Counted from the first letter of the stretch, positions 23,613 to 32,618 are shown. The stretch is DNA of 64,000 bases from Rhodothermales bacterium (GCA_028278205.1 JANQES010000014.1:24929-88928); one strand, 5' to 3'. A program made the numbers and translations. The notes: generated by a model from the sequence alone, not told the origin.

Positions 23613-25076
23613 ATGAGACGGCTCCTCTTGCTTCTCCTCTTGCTCGGCCTCGTCGCTACGGCCCACGGACAGGCGCAGCGCGCGTTGACGTTGCAGCAGA
23701 GCATCGATCTGGCGCAAAGCAGCAGCCCGGCTGCCGAGATTGCCCGGCTGACGTTCGACCAGTCGTTCTGGGGCTTTCGTTCGTTCCGGGCGCAGTACAG
23801 GCCGTCGTTGTCGATCAGCGGTAATGCGCCGGGCTTGCAACGGTCTTTCCAAAACATCCTCACCCCCAACGGCACGGTCGATTACGTCGAGCGCAACGCC
23901 ACGTTCGGGCAAGCCAACCTGAGCATCAACCAGCCCATCCCGATGACCGGCGGGCAGGTCTCGCTGACCTCCGGCCTCAGCCGTCTCAACAACGTCCAGG
24001 GCGACGACAGCTTTACCCAGTGGAGTAGCTCGCCGCTGGTGATCAGCCTGTTTCAGCCGCTGCGGCAGTTCAACCAGATGAAATGGACGCGCCGCACCGA
24101 GCCGCTACGCTTCGAAGTGGCCCGGCGCAACTACGCCGAAGACTTCGAGACCATCGCCATCGATATCACCACGCGCTTCTTTCAGGTCTACATCGCCCAG
24201 ATGAACCGCGACATCGCGACCTTCAACGCAGCGGTCAACGATACCATTTTTACGCTCTCGCAGGGGCGGTTCGAGATCGGCGCGATTGCTGAAAATGATT
24301 TGCTTCAGAGCGAACTGGCGCTGCTCAACGCCCAGAGCGAACAATCAAGCGCCGAGATCGCTTTTCAGGAAGCCCTTCAGGATCTCAAGCTGGCCCTCGA
24401 CCTGCCCTACGACACCGACCTGACCATCGTCCCGCCGACGACCGTCCCGCCGCTGGTAGTCAATGCCGACGACGCGGTGGCGAAGGCCCGTCGCCACCGG
24501 CCCGCGTTTGCCCGGCTGGATCTTGACGCCGTCGAGGCGGAGCGGGATCTGGCCCAGGCCAAACGCAACAGCGGTTTGTCGGCCAATCTGGTGGCCAGCT
24601 ACGGCCTCAATCAGCGCTCCGACGCCTTCGACAACGTCTACAACGACCCGCTCAACCAGCAACAGTTTACCATCAACTTTTCGGTGCCGATCTTCCGGTG
24701 GGGCTTTGGCCGCGCCAACGTCGAGCAGGCCATCGCCCGGCAGCAACAACTCGAACGCGACGCCAGCGTCCAGCGCAAAGAACTCGATCAGGAAGTGTAT
24801 TTCGAGGCGCTTCAGCTACAGCAACTCCAGCAGCAAGTGCTCATCGACGCCAAGGCCGACACCGTGGCGGCGCGGCGCTTCGAGGTCGCCAAAAACCGCT
24901 ACATCATCGGCAAGATCGACATCACCAACCTCTTCGATGCCCAGCGCGAGAAGGACGGCGCCCGGCGCGGCTACATCCAGACGCTGCAACGGTTCTGGAC
25001 GGCCCACTTCAACCTGCGCCGCCTGACGCTCTACGATTTCATCCGCCAGGTGCCGCTGCAACCACCGTTGAATTGA
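23613..25076 (+). CDS. TolC-type outer membrane efflux protein
   Basis: The 487-residue protein has signal peptide MRRLLLLLLLLGLVATAHGQ. It has the duplicated helical layout of TolC. The first half includes LTLQQSIDLAQSSSPAAEIA and later FEIGAIAENDLLQSELALLN. The second half includes ALDLPYDTDL, AKNRYIIGKIDITNLFDAQR and FWTAHFNLRRLTLYDF. Such trimers form the outer-membrane channel of tripartite pumps. The ORF is open upstream to 23313 through the repeat, but the signal peptide fixes the start. It is the last gene of the split export system. Confidence 0.9.
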   Translation: MRRLLLLLLLLGLVATAHGQAQRALTLQQSIDLAQSSSPAAEIARLTFDQSFWGFRSFRAQYRPSLSISGNAPGLQRSFQNILTPNGTVDYVERNATFGQANLSINQPIPMTGGQVSLTSGLSRLNNVQGDDSFTQWSSSPLVISLFQPLRQFNQMKWTRRTEPLRFEVARRNYAEDFETIAIDITTRFFQVYIAQMNRDIATFNAAVNDTIFTLSQGRFEIGAIAENDLLQSELALLNAQSEQSSAEIAFQEALQDLKLALDLPYDTDLTIVPPTTVPPLVVNADDAVAKARRHRPAFARLDLDAVEAERDLAQAKRNSGLSANLVASYGLNQRSDAFDNVYNDPLNQQQFTINFSVPIFRWGFGRANVEQAIARQQQLERDASVQRKELDQEVYFEALQLQQLQQQVLIDAKADTVAARRFEVAKNRYIIGKIDITNLFDAQREKDGARRGYIQTLQRFWTAHFNLRRLTLYDFIRQVPLQPPLN

Positions 25077-25078
25077 GA

Positions 25079-25149
25079 GGTGTTTTAGTGTTATGGTGTT
25101 TTAGTGTTTGCGTATGATCAATCTAAAACACCATAACACTAAAACACTC
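25079..25149. repeat. Inverted word repeat, GTGTTTTAGT family, between convergent genes
   Basis: GTGTTTTAGTGTTATGGTG (25079-25109) pairs with CACCATAACACTAAAACAC (25129-25148) across GCGTATGATCAATC. It separates TolC from a convergent membrane protein and may terminate both. The family recurs at 5248 and 39771. Confidence 0.85.
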
Positions 25150-25152
25150 AAA

Positions 25153-25518
25153 TCACCGCGCCGTCACGGGGCGCATGCGCACGTCGGTGGCTATCGAGAG
25201 GATCCAGATGAGCGCCCAGCCGCCGGCGATCATCCACCAGTGCTGCGGGGCGGCGCCGGCCCCGGCGAAGGCATAGCCGGCAGCCACGGTCACGTTGACG
25301 GCATAGAGCACGTGATAAAACCACGCGGGGACGGCCACGACTTTCTGTTTCATCTTGCTGATGGAATGGCCGCCGAGGAAGAAGAGAACTTTGGCGATGA
25401 GCATGAATGGGGTGTAGATCAGCACCATCCACCGCGCCCACGTCAGATCCAGCGCCGCCGCCAGCACGATCATCACGGTGACGGCGATGTCTACGAGTGC
25501 ATCTTTAAGCCACGACAT
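25153..25518 (-). CDS. Small integral membrane protein, unknown function
   Basis: The 121-residue protein has three or four membrane spans: VDIAVTVMIVLAAALDLTWA, MVLIYTPFMLIAKVLFFLGG, WFYHVLYAVNVTVAAGYAFA and WWMIAGGWALIWILSI. It starts at the ATG at 25518 (MSWLKDALVD); longer frames upstream read into a repeat and are rejected. No family was recognised. It faces TolC across a hairpin repeat, and a long non-coding region lies on its promoter side. Confidence 0.7.
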   Translation of the reverse strand: MSWLKDALVDIAVTVMIVLAAALDLTWARWMVLIYTPFMLIAKVLFFLGGHSISKMKQKVVAVPAWFYHVLYAVNVTVAAGYAFAGAGAAPQHWWMIAGGWALIWILSIATDVRMRPVTAR

Positions 25519-25590
25519 ATCTACGCGTCTTTTTGCTTTGATTTCTAGACGCTCCCAAGTATCGGCACGCGACGGGGAAACGTAAAATGT

Positions 25591-25737
25591 GGGGGGAATA
25601 GCCAGTGGGATGTGGCCAGTGGGGGTCTTTAGTAATGGCGAATGGCCAATGGGATGTGACCAGTGGGGGTCTTTATCCTCATTCTTTTCCCTATTGGCCA
25701 CTGGTCACTCGCTATTCCCCACCAATCCCACTGGCCC
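25591..25737. repeat. Inverted word repeat, CCAGTGG/GGCCAATGG family
   Basis: The left half has GCCAGTGGGATGTGGCCAGT and, nearby, a second GACCAGTGGGGGTCTTTA (25600-25675). The right half has CTATTGGCCACTGGTCAC and AATCCCACTGGCCC (25691-25737). GTGGGGGTCTTTA occurs twice. The 580-bp gap 25519-26099 otherwise holds only the two terminator-like stems below. Confidence 0.8.
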
Positions 25738-25914
25738 TTCGCTCTTCCCGACGACCCCATGCAGCCACCCTTTTTCTAGGGTTTTCCCCCATAGAAAAAT
25801 CAGGATTTCCCCTCTTTTCAGCCAGCATGGGGATGCCGAAATTTCTAGTACACCGCATGGGAACGGGACACCATAGCTGGAGACAATAACCTCCGCGCAT
25901 ACGACTCAGTCGCA

Positions 25915-25950
25915 GAAAGGCACTCGCCTCATCGAGTGCCTTTCTTTTCC
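25915..25950 (+). terminator. Intrinsic terminator without an upstream gene
   Basis: GAAAGGCACTCG (25915-25926) pairs perfectly with CGAGTGCCTTTC (25933-25944) across CCTCAT, and TTTTCC follows. This is a textbook rho-independent terminator for rightward transcription. No plus-strand gene ends nearby, so it may end a small RNA starting between about 25740 and 25880. Confidence 0.8.
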
Positions 25951-26051
25951 TGCGAAATTGGCCCTTCTTTAGCCGAGCAACAAAGTAGCGTTGCCTTCTG
26001 TTAGAGCACTATTTTCTGAACTGATAAGTCACTGCATTCCCTCAAATCAAC

Positions 26052-26087
26052 GAGGGTGCCAGCCAAAATCTTTCAGCCAGCACCCTC
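26052..26087 (-). terminator. Stem-loop downstream of the TPR lipoprotein gene
   Basis: GAGGGTGC (26052-26059) pairs with GCACCCTC (26080-26087) around a 20-nt loop, 12 bp beyond the lipoprotein stop at 26100. The U-tract is poor, so the terminator role is tentative. Confidence 0.45.
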
Positions 26088-26099
26088 ACGTTTCACGTC

Positions 26100-27437
26100 C
26101 TAAGGAATCTGTCGCAGCAACCGGTCGTAGATGCGTTCGGCCAGGCGTAGCGCGATGGTATCGACGAGTTCATCGCCCAGTTCTTCGGTGGCGATGCGTT
26201 CTTCATCTTCGAAGAGACTTAGCTCCGAGCCGGAGAGGTCGAGGTCGCGGTAGTCGCCGGCAAAGATGGCGCGCTCGACGCGGCCTGAGACTTCGGCGGT
26301 GACGGTGCCTTTGTCCACCTCGCGGCGCGTGCGCGGGTCGATGATGCGATAGACGACTTCGGCATCGAGTTCGAGCCTGAAGTTTTGCTCGACGTAGGTG
26401 GTGTCGTTGGTGCCGCCGGTGGTGGCGCGACGTCCTTTGAGCCTGGCCTTCCGGGTTTTTTCTTTGAGATTACGCTCTTTGCGAACCACCTCCGTCCACT
26501 CGCCGACGACCACGTAATCGGCCAGGACGACGCGGCCAATCTCGGCGGCCTGCCTCCGCGTGATGATTTCGCGGTCGTAGCGCAGCCGCCGCAACTCACG
26601 GCGAATCTGCACCGGGTCGGCAGCGGCGATGAACGGCATCGACACGGCCCAGTGGTCGTATTGCATCACGTCGTTGAGGTCTTGCACGACGTTGGACGGC
26701 GCCTCGCGGGCTACCTCTTCGGTGCGCCAGAACGGCAGGAAGGCCACGGCCCGCGTGCCGGCCTCCAGCGCCGTCGCCTGCATAGCCCGCGCCCGTTCTG
26801 CCACCGGATGGGTCGGCCCGACGAGATCGATAGCCACCTGCGCGTGGTCGAAACCGGCGCGGTAGTACGCGCGGCCAAAGTCGTAGTCGGCCCAGCGAAG
26901 GTGGACTTCGGCTTGTGAGGCCGTGAGTTGGGCGCGCTGTTCGGGGTCGCTGGTGTAGTCGGCGGCGCGTTGGTAGGCCCGAAGCGCGGCGTCCCAGTCG
27001 CCGGCGCGCTCCGCGCGTTCGGCGCGGTCGATGAAGGAGGCGACAGCGCTTTTGATCACGTCATCCCGAAACTGCGCATAGCCGTCGGGCACGTCGAGCG
27101 TCACGCCGACATCGGCGGCGGCGTCGAGGAGGGTGTCGAGGCGGTCAAGGGCGCGGAGGGCTCCGTCGTAGTTGCCTTCGGCCTGCGCGGCATCGGCTTC
27201 ATCGAAAAACAGGACGACGGCCTGGTTGCCGGCTTCCCGCAGGCGCTCCGGGGCGCCCTCCCAATCCGGCTCTTTTTCGAGCACCTTGATGTAATATTCG
27301 GCAGCCTCGGCGTAGCGGCCTTGAAGCTCAAGATCCTCGGCTTTGTCGTAGCGTTTCTGCGTGCTGGCGCAGCCGATCATCCACAGCAACGCCGCCAGGC
27401 AGATCAACGTCGAAGTCAGTCGTAGCAGTGTATGCAT
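26100..27437 (-). CDS. TPR-containing lipoprotein
   Basis: The 445-residue protein starts MHTLLRLTSTLICLAALLWM, with lipobox MIGC. Residues about 30-230 contain TPR-like helices (DLELQGRYAEAAEYYIKVLE, YDGALRALDRLDTLLDAAAD, AGDWDAALRAYQRAADYTSD). The C-terminal half (GTRAVAFLPFWRTEEVA, VLADYVVVGEWTEVVRKERN, LDAEVVYRIIDPRTRREVDK) resembles curli-assembly CsgG- or TolB-like N-terminal folds, in which a protein builds its own PFW/FLPF and variable-strand core. I infer a periplasmic lipoprotein that scaffolds an envelope complex; no partner is evident. The start is chosen at the lipobox methionine because the frame extends upstream into intergenic DNA. Confidence 0.7.
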   Translation of the reverse strand: MHTLLRLTSTLICLAALLWMIGCASTQKRYDKAEDLELQGRYAEAAEYYIKVLEKEPDWEGAPERLREAGNQAVVLFFDEADAAQAEGNYDGALRALDRLDTLLDAAADVGVTLDVPDGYAQFRDDVIKSAVASFIDRAERAERAGDWDAALRAYQRAADYTSDPEQRAQLTASQAEVHLRWADYDFGRAYYRAGFDHAQVAIDLVGPTHPVAERARAMQATALEAGTRAVAFLPFWRTEEVAREAPSNVVQDLNDVMQYDHWAVSMPFIAAADPVQIRRELRRLRYDREIITRRQAAEIGRVVLADYVVVGEWTEVVRKERNLKEKTRKARLKGRRATTGGTNDTTYVEQNFRLELDAEVVYRIIDPRTRREVDKGTVTAEVSGRVERAIFAGDYRDLDLSGSELSLFEDEERIATEELGDELVDTIALRLAERIYDRLLRQIP

Positions 27438-27525
27438 ATCAGGACACCTCCTGGTTGGGATCAACTTTTTCAGAGCGTTTTCCAAATGCCTCGAACCCAT
27501 CACGCTGAATCAACCTCAGCTTCTA

Positions 27526-27606
27526 ATTTTGGATTTTGGATTTTAGATTTTGGATTGCTTTCTGGAAAAACCCAATCCAAAATCCGAAATCCAAAATCCA
27601 AAATTC
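27526..27606. repeat. Inverted word repeat, TTTGGATT family
   Basis: AATTTTGGATTTTGGATTTT (27526-27545) and following words pair with AATCCAAAATCCGAAATCCA (27573-27592). It lies between the aminotransferase stop and the TPR lipoprotein start. Confidence 0.85.
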
Positions 27607-27636
27607 ATTTAACGCTCTAATATCGAGAAAAGGATT

Positions 27637-28839
27637 CTAAACATCCTCATCATCCAGCGAATCAACGATGATGCCAAGAGCGTCGTCGAGGACGTCGAAG
27701 GGGATGGTGAGCGGCGGTGCCAGGCGCACGAGCGTGTTCGAATGCAGCGTCCAGCCCAGCAGCAGGCCGCGTTCGAGGCAACGACGGACGACGCGCTCGG
27801 TGACGCCCTGGTCGATCAGTTCCATGCCGAGCATGGCGCCGCGCCCGCGCAGTTCGCGGATAAGCGGATGCACGAGCCCCGCCCGCACATGCTCGCCGAT
27901 CTGCACGGCCCGCGCCGGGAGCTTTTCGTCCAACAAAACCTGAAGCGTCGCCAGGGCTGCGGCGCACGAGACCGGATGCCCGCCGAAGGTGGTGACATGG
28001 CTCAGCGGCGGGTCGCGGCGGAAGGTGTCGAAGATCTCCGGGTTGGCGATGAACGCGCCCAGCGGCATCCCGCCCGCCATGGCCTTGGCGATGGTCATCA
28101 CGTCGGGCACGACGCCGAAGCCTTCGAAGGCGAAGAGCGTGCCCGTACGTCCAAAGCCGGTCTGTATTTCGTCGAAGATCAGCAGCGCGCCCGTCTCGGT
28201 GCAGCGCCGCCGCAGCGCCTGCATCCACGCCTTCGAGGGGACGTTGATGCCGCCTTCGCCCTGGATCGGCTCGGTGATGACACAGGCCGTCGTCGTGTCG
28301 ATAGCCGCGAGCGCCTCGACGTCGCCGAAGGGCAGAAACGTGACGCCGGGCAAGAGCGGGCGGTACGGATCCTGGTAGATGCTTCGCCCGGTGACCGAGA
28401 GCGCGCCGTGGGTGTCGCCGTGGTACGACCGCTCGAAGGCAATCATGCGGGTCCGCCCGGTGTGTTTTTTGGCGAGTTTAAGCGCCCCTTCGTTGGCTTC
28501 GGCGCCGCTCATCGTGAAATAGACCACCTGAAGCGGCGGCGGAAGCTGCGCCGCCAGGAGCGTCGCAAACGCGACCTGCGGCTGCTGGATGAACTCGCCG
28601 TAGACCATCACGTGCAGGTGCCGGTCTACCTGCGCCTTGACGGCCTCGACCACACGCGGATGCCGGTGCCCCACCGACGAGACGGCGATGCCGCTGATGA
28701 AATCGATGATCCGCCGCCCATCAGCCAGAAAGATAAACGGCCCCTCGGCGCGCTCGACCGTCAGGCCGAGCGGCGCGTCGCTCGTCCAGGCGACGTGGCG
28801 GGCGAATTGGGCTTCAAGGGAAAACACTAGAGCATTCAC
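27637..28839 (-). CDS. Class III aminotransferase (acetylornithine/ornithine type)
   Basis: The protein is about 400 residues, of the fold-type I PLP class III family. Recognisable parts are DGRRIIDFISGIAVSSVGHR, YFTMSGAEANEGALKLAKKH, FERSYHGDTHGALSVTGRS, CVITEPIQGEGGINVPSKAW, LLIFDEIQTGFGRTGTLFAF and MTIAKAMAGGMPLGAFIA, where the lysine binds PLP. The family moves an amino group from ornithine, acetylornithine, 4-aminobutyrate or similar omega-amines to 2-oxoglutarate. Substrate choice cannot be fixed here. The start is uncertain: no ATG lies close to the conserved ARHVAWTS region, so a GTG at 28839 is given, with GTG 28827 as alternative. The frame continues upstream into a repeat. Confidence 0.85.
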   Translation of the reverse strand: MNALVFSLEAQFARHVAWTSDAPLGLTVERAEGPFIFLADGRRIIDFISGIAVSSVGHRHPRVVEAVKAQVDRHLHVMVYGEFIQQPQVAFATLLAAQLPPPLQVVYFTMSGAEANEGALKLAKKHTGRTRMIAFERSYHGDTHGALSVTGRSIYQDPYRPLLPGVTFLPFGDVEALAAIDTTTACVITEPIQGEGGINVPSKAWMQALRRRCTETGALLIFDEIQTGFGRTGTLFAFEGFGVVPDVMTIAKAMAGGMPLGAFIANPEIFDTFRRDPPLSHVTTFGGHPVSCAAALATLQVLLDEKLPARAVQIGEHVRAGLVHPLIRELRGRGAMLGMELIDQGVTERVVRRCLERGLLLGWTLHSNTLVRLAPPLTIPFDVLDDALGIIVDSLDDEDV

Positions 28840-28935
28840 CAAAAGACCATACAAGTGCGGCGGTAGAGTGTTAACATACTGTTTGTCGTGCTTTTTAGAA
28901 AAGGGTATGATCGGAAGGTGTTGCCAGGCACAATC

Positions 28936-29041
28936 CACTCCTCCCTTGAGGGAGGCGGGCTCGCCGAAGGCGAGGTCGGAGGGTGTAAAACGGCCTAAAG
29001 ACACCCCCAGTCGCTGCGCGACAGCCCCCTCAAGGGGGCGG
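28936..29041. repeat. Inverted repeat, CTCCCTTGAGGGAGG family
   Basis: CTCCCTTGAGGGAGGCGGG with TCGCCGAAGGCGAGGTCGGA (28940-28985) pairs with CACCCCCAGTCGCTGCGCGA and CCCCCTCAAGGGGGCGG (29001-29041). Each arm is itself a small hairpin. A related element is at 58246-58391. The divergent gap 28840-29153 otherwise holds only short spacer. Confidence 0.85.
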
Positions 29042-29153
29042 TTGGCTTCTGCCGGCAACACCTTCAGATCACTACCAAAAAAGACGCCGGGAAATCCCGT
29101 TTCGCGCCCTCGCCGCGTCTCCGTGTCGATCCGAACATCTTCCCTCCAGCGTC

Positions 29154-30596
29154 ATGAAACGTTTACCGATACACGCCGTCCTGGCGATGGTCGTCGCCGG
29201 CCTCGTCTTGATCGGCTGTGAAGAGCCCGCGCAGGCTCCGGAACCCGATGCGGACCCCGTCACAGCATCGGTCTCTCAGGACTTTCTCAACGAATCGCAA
29301 GAAGCCTTCGACGCCCGGATGCAGTGGTGGCGCGAGGCGCGGTTCGGCCTGTTCATCCACTGGGGCGCCTATGCCGTCCCCGCCGGCACCTACAACGGCG
29401 AGGTCGTTCGCAGCGTCAGCGAGTGGATCATGAACACGGCGCAGATCCCCGTGACCGAGTACGAGGAATACGTCCGGCAGTTCAACCCGGAGCAGTTCGA
29501 TGCCGAAGAATGGGTCCGCATCGCCCAAGACGCCGGGATGAAATACATCATCATCACGTCGAAGCACCACGACGGCTTTGCCATCTGGGATTCGAAGACT
29601 TCGGATTATGACGTGATGGACGCCGCGCCGTTCAAACGAGACATCCTGCGCGAACTCAAAGACGCCGCCGATGAAGCCGGCATCCAACTCGGCTTCTACC
29701 ACTCGATCATGGACTGGCATCATCCCGACGCCCAGGCGCCGCACTATCCCACCTACAACACGAAGGAGAAGACCAACCCCAACTTCCCCCGTTTCGTGGA
29801 TAATTACCTCAAACCGCAAGTCCAAGAACTCGTCGAAGGCTACGACCCGGCGGTGCTCTGGTTCGACGGCGAGTGGATCCCCGAATACACGCACGAGATG
29901 GGCCTGGACATGTACACCTTCGTCCGGGGGCTCAAGCCCGACATCCTCATCAACAACCGCGTGGACACGGGCCGCCAGGGGATGCAGGGCATGAACCGCG
30001 AAGACCAAAAGTACGCCGGCGATTTCGGCACGCCGGAGCAGGAGATCCTCGAAGGCACCTCGACCTACGATTGGGAATCGTGCATGACGATGAACGACTC
30101 GTGGGGCTACAAAGCTGCCGACGACAACTGGAAATCCGCCGAAACGCTCATTCATAATCTGGTGGACGTGGCGGCCAAGGGCGGCAACTACCTGCTCAAC
30201 GTCGGCCCCACCGCCGAGGGCTTGATCCCGCCGGAGAGCGTCGAACGCCTCGCGGCGATGGGCGATTGGATGAACGTCAACGCCGAAGCCATCTACGGCA
30301 GCCGCCTCTGGACGCACTACGAAGAGGGCGAGACGATTCGCTACACGTACACCGGCGGCGACCACGTCTACGCCATCAGCCTGCCCTGGCCCGCCGGAAA
30401 ACTGACCCTCCGCAACGTGCAGCCAGAGCCCGATTCGGAGATCTTCCTCCTCGGCTACGACACCCCGCTTGCCTGGACCTACGACGAAGCCGCCGGCCTG
30501 ACTATCGAGATCCCCGATGCGCTGCAGGACGAAGCCAATCGGCCCAGCAAATACGCCTACGCCTTCAAGATCAAATTCCAACCCTCAGCGTCTTAG
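29154..30596 (+). CDS. Alpha-L-fucosidase, glycoside hydrolase family 29
   Basis: The 480-residue lipoprotein has lipobox LIGC at residue 22. The catalytic barrel spans about 55-390: WWREARFGLFIHWGAYAVPA, AGMKYIIITSKHHDGFAIWD, IQLGFYHSIMDWHHPDAQAP and PAVLWFDGEWIPEY, where the aspartate of WFDG is the expected GH29 nucleophile. MNDSWGYKAADDNWKSAETL and KGGNYLLNVGPTAEGLIPPE are also diagnostic. A C-terminal beta-sandwich follows. The enzyme removes alpha-linked L-fucose from glycans, here outside the inner membrane. Two downstream genes act on glycans and glycopeptides, suggesting a scavenging group, although repeats separate the first two. Confidence 0.95.
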   Translation: MKRLPIHAVLAMVVAGLVLIGCEEPAQAPEPDADPVTASVSQDFLNESQEAFDARMQWWREARFGLFIHWGAYAVPAGTYNGEVVRSVSEWIMNTAQIPVTEYEEYVRQFNPEQFDAEEWVRIAQDAGMKYIIITSKHHDGFAIWDSKTSDYDVMDAAPFKRDILRELKDAADEAGIQLGFYHSIMDWHHPDAQAPHYPTYNTKEKTNPNFPRFVDNYLKPQVQELVEGYDPAVLWFDGEWIPEYTHEMGLDMYTFVRGLKPDILINNRVDTGRQGMQGMNREDQKYAGDFGTPEQEILEGTSTYDWESCMTMNDSWGYKAADDNWKSAETLIHNLVDVAAKGGNYLLNVGPTAEGLIPPESVERLAAMGDWMNVNAEAIYGSRLWTHYEEGETIRYTYTGGDHVYAISLPWPAGKLTLRNVQPEPDSEIFLLGYDTPLAWTYDEAAGLTIEIPDALQDEANRPSKYAYAFKIKFQPSAS

Positions 30597-30597
30597 G

Positions 30598-30757
30598 TGA
30601 TTTTGGATTTTAGATTTTGGATTTTGGATTGATTCAGGCTGGCACGTTCTTGCTTATTGAAAAAGCCGCAACAGTCCGACCCGTCTCGGCCTTTTCGATT
30701 GCGATGATGGTGCTGGATGAGACCAATCCAAAATCCAAAATCTAAAATCCAAAATTC
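30598..30757. repeat. Inverted word repeat, TTTGGATT family
   Basis: The left arm (30598-30631) of TTTTGGATTTTAGATTTTGG words pairs with the right arm (30723-30757) of CCAATCCAAAATCCAAAATC words. It occupies the gap from the fucosidase stop to 2 bp before the deacetylase start. Confidence 0.9.
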
Positions 30758-30758
30758 G

Positions 30759-31532
30759 ATGCGATCACTCATCCTGCCGCTGCTGCTCTTCATCGGGTCT
30801 TGCTCAACCTCCGAGCGCGTTTTCACCATGGCGCACGGCGGGATTATTCGGGGGGATGCGAGCGAGAAAGAGATCGCATTGGTTTTTACCGGCGATGAGT
30901 ATGCCGACGGTGGCGAGCACATCCGGGCCGTCCTGGCAAGACGCGGCGTGAAGGCGTCTTTCTTTTTTACGGGGAATTTCTATCGAGAAGAAACCTTCGG
31001 CACCCTCATCCGCGCGCTGAAGGCAGACGGGCATTATCTCGGCGCGCATTCCGACAAACATTTGCTCTATTGTAGCTGGGAAAACCGCGACAGCCTGCTG
31101 GTCACTAAAAGTGAATTCATCGACGATCTCGAAGGCAATTATGCGGCGATGGCGGCTTTCGGCATTCGCCGCGAAGACGCCGGCTTTTTCATGCCGCCCT
31201 ACGAATGGTACAACGCCCGGATCAGCGCATGGACGGCACAGCAGGGGCTGACGCTCGTCAACTTCACGCCCGGCACCCGCTCGAACGCCGATTATACAAC
31301 CCCCGACATGGGCGACCGCTACGTGCCCAGCGACACGATTCTGCAAAGCATCTTGACCTACGAACAGACATCGCCCGACGGTCTCAACGGCTTCATCTTG
31401 CTGGCCCACATCGGCGTGGCGCCCGAACGGACGGATAAATTCTATCGATATCTGGATGATCTCCTGACCGCCTTGCTGGAGAAGGGCTATCGGTTCAAAC
31501 GCATCGATGCGTTGCTGGAAAACAGCCGCTAA
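30759..31532 (+). CDS. Polysaccharide deacetylase (NodB homology) lipoprotein
   Basis: The 257-residue protein has lipobox SC within MRSLILPLLLFIGSCSTSER. The NodB fold shows IALVFTGDEYADGGEHIRAV in place of the usual TFDDG first motif, SFFFTGNFYREE, then GHYLGAHSDKHLLYCSW, which supplies the metal-binding HxxxH-like motif. FFMPPYEWYN stands for the RPPY-type third motif and FILLAHIGVAPERTDKFY for the last. The family removes acetyl groups from N-acetylhexosamines. The altered first motif is seen in a Bacteroidota subgroup, so activity is likely but not certain. The start lies in the right arm of the preceding repeat; the longer frame from 30717 encodes repeat residues and is rejected. Confidence 0.85.
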   Translation: MRSLILPLLLFIGSCSTSERVFTMAHGGIIRGDASEKEIALVFTGDEYADGGEHIRAVLARRGVKASFFFTGNFYREETFGTLIRALKADGHYLGAHSDKHLLYCSWENRDSLLVTKSEFIDDLEGNYAAMAAFGIRREDAGFFMPPYEWYNARISAWTAQQGLTLVNFTPGTRSNADYTTPDMGDRYVPSDTILQSILTYEQTSPDGLNGFILLAHIGVAPERTDKFYRYLDDLLTALLEKGYRFKRIDALLENSR

Positions 31533-31597
31533 CTCTGTTCGTATCTTGCCGCACGCCACGACCCCTCTTCAACCTATCGCCCCCTGACCATCACCCG

Positions 31598-32572
31598 ATG
31601 ACCACGCGACGAACCTTTCTCAAACTCAGCGCCCTCGGCAGTATGCTCACCGGCGGCGTGCTGAAAGCCTGCGCCCAGAGCCCGGCCGCGGGCGCCGTCA
31701 ACAAACCCATCGTCATCTCGACGTGGGAGCACGGCCTGGCAGCCAATGCAGCCGCCTGGGACATCCTGGCCAGCGGCGGACGCGCGCTCGACGCTGTCGA
31801 AGCCGGCGTGATGGTCACCGAGTCGGATCCGGAAACCCGGACGGTAGGCTACGGCGGGCGGCCCGACCGCAACGGCCACGTCACCCTCGACGCCTGCATC
31901 ATGGACGAACGGGGCGATTGCGGGTCGGTGGCGTTCCTTCAGCACATCAAAAACCCCATCGCCGTGGCGCGTCTGGTGATGGAAAAAACGCCGCACGTGA
32001 TGCTGGTGGGCCAGGGCGCGCTCGACTTCGCGCTGGCGCAGGGTTTTCAGAAGGAAAACCTGCTCACGCCGGAATCGGAGCAGGAATGGCGTGAATGGAT
32101 GCAGACGCAGCCCGACGAGGTCAAGGCCGAGATCAACGTCGAAAATCACGACACTATCGGCCTGCTGGCCCTCGACCAGCATGGCAACCTTTCGGGGGCC
32201 TGCACCACCAGCGGGGCCGCCTGGAAACTCCATGGCCGCGTGGGCGATTCGCCCATCATCGGCGCCGGGCTGTACGTGGACAACGACGTCGGCGGGGCCT
32301 GCGCCACCGGCTGGGGCGAAGCCGTCGTCCGGATCGTCGGCTGCCATCTGGTTGTCGAGTTTATGCGGCAGGGCCACGCGCCGGAAGAAGCCTGCCGCCT
32401 GGCCGTCGAGCGGGTCATCGAAAAAAATCCCGACTACCGGGAGATTCAGGTGGGCTTTCTGGCACTCAACAAGGAGGGCGCCTACGGCAGCTACTGCATC
32501 CAGCCGGGCTTCAACTTCGCCGTCTACGACGCCGCCGGCAACCGCATGATCGATGCGAAGAGTCGTCTTTAA
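31598..32572 (+). CDS. N4-(beta-N-acetylglucosaminyl)-L-asparaginase
   Basis: The 324-residue protein has a twin-arginine signal (MTTRRTFLKLSALGSMLTGG). It is an Ntn hydrolase of the aspartylglucosaminidase type. The precursor is expected to cleave itself before T186 in ENHDTIGLLALD, leaving that threonine as nucleophile. SGACTTSGAAWKLHGRVGDS, IGAGLYVDNDVGGACATGWG and EACRLAVERVIEKN are family landmarks. It would release aspartate and GlcNAc-amine from Asn-linked glycopeptides in the periplasm. Its position after a fucosidase and a deacetylase fits breakdown of glycoproteins. Confidence 0.92.
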   Translation: MTTRRTFLKLSALGSMLTGGVLKACAQSPAAGAVNKPIVISTWEHGLAANAAAWDILASGGRALDAVEAGVMVTESDPETRTVGYGGRPDRNGHVTLDACIMDERGDCGSVAFLQHIKNPIAVARLVMEKTPHVMLVGQGALDFALAQGFQKENLLTPESEQEWREWMQTQPDEVKAEINVENHDTIGLLALDQHGNLSGACTTSGAAWKLHGRVGDSPIIGAGLYVDNDVGGACATGWGEAVVRIVGCHLVVEFMRQGHAPEEACRLAVERVIEKNPDYREIQVGFLALNKEGAYGSYCIQPGFNFAVYDAAGNRMIDAKSRL

Positions 32573-32618
32573 GACTGTTTCAAACGATTGCGTGTGCGAA
32601 GCCACCTGTTCTTTCTTG

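Noticed and set aside
25589..25889. Two overlapping plus-strand ORFs of about 95 residues
   Set aside because: They translate the CCAGTGG repeat (QWGSL repeated phrases) and share no family features.
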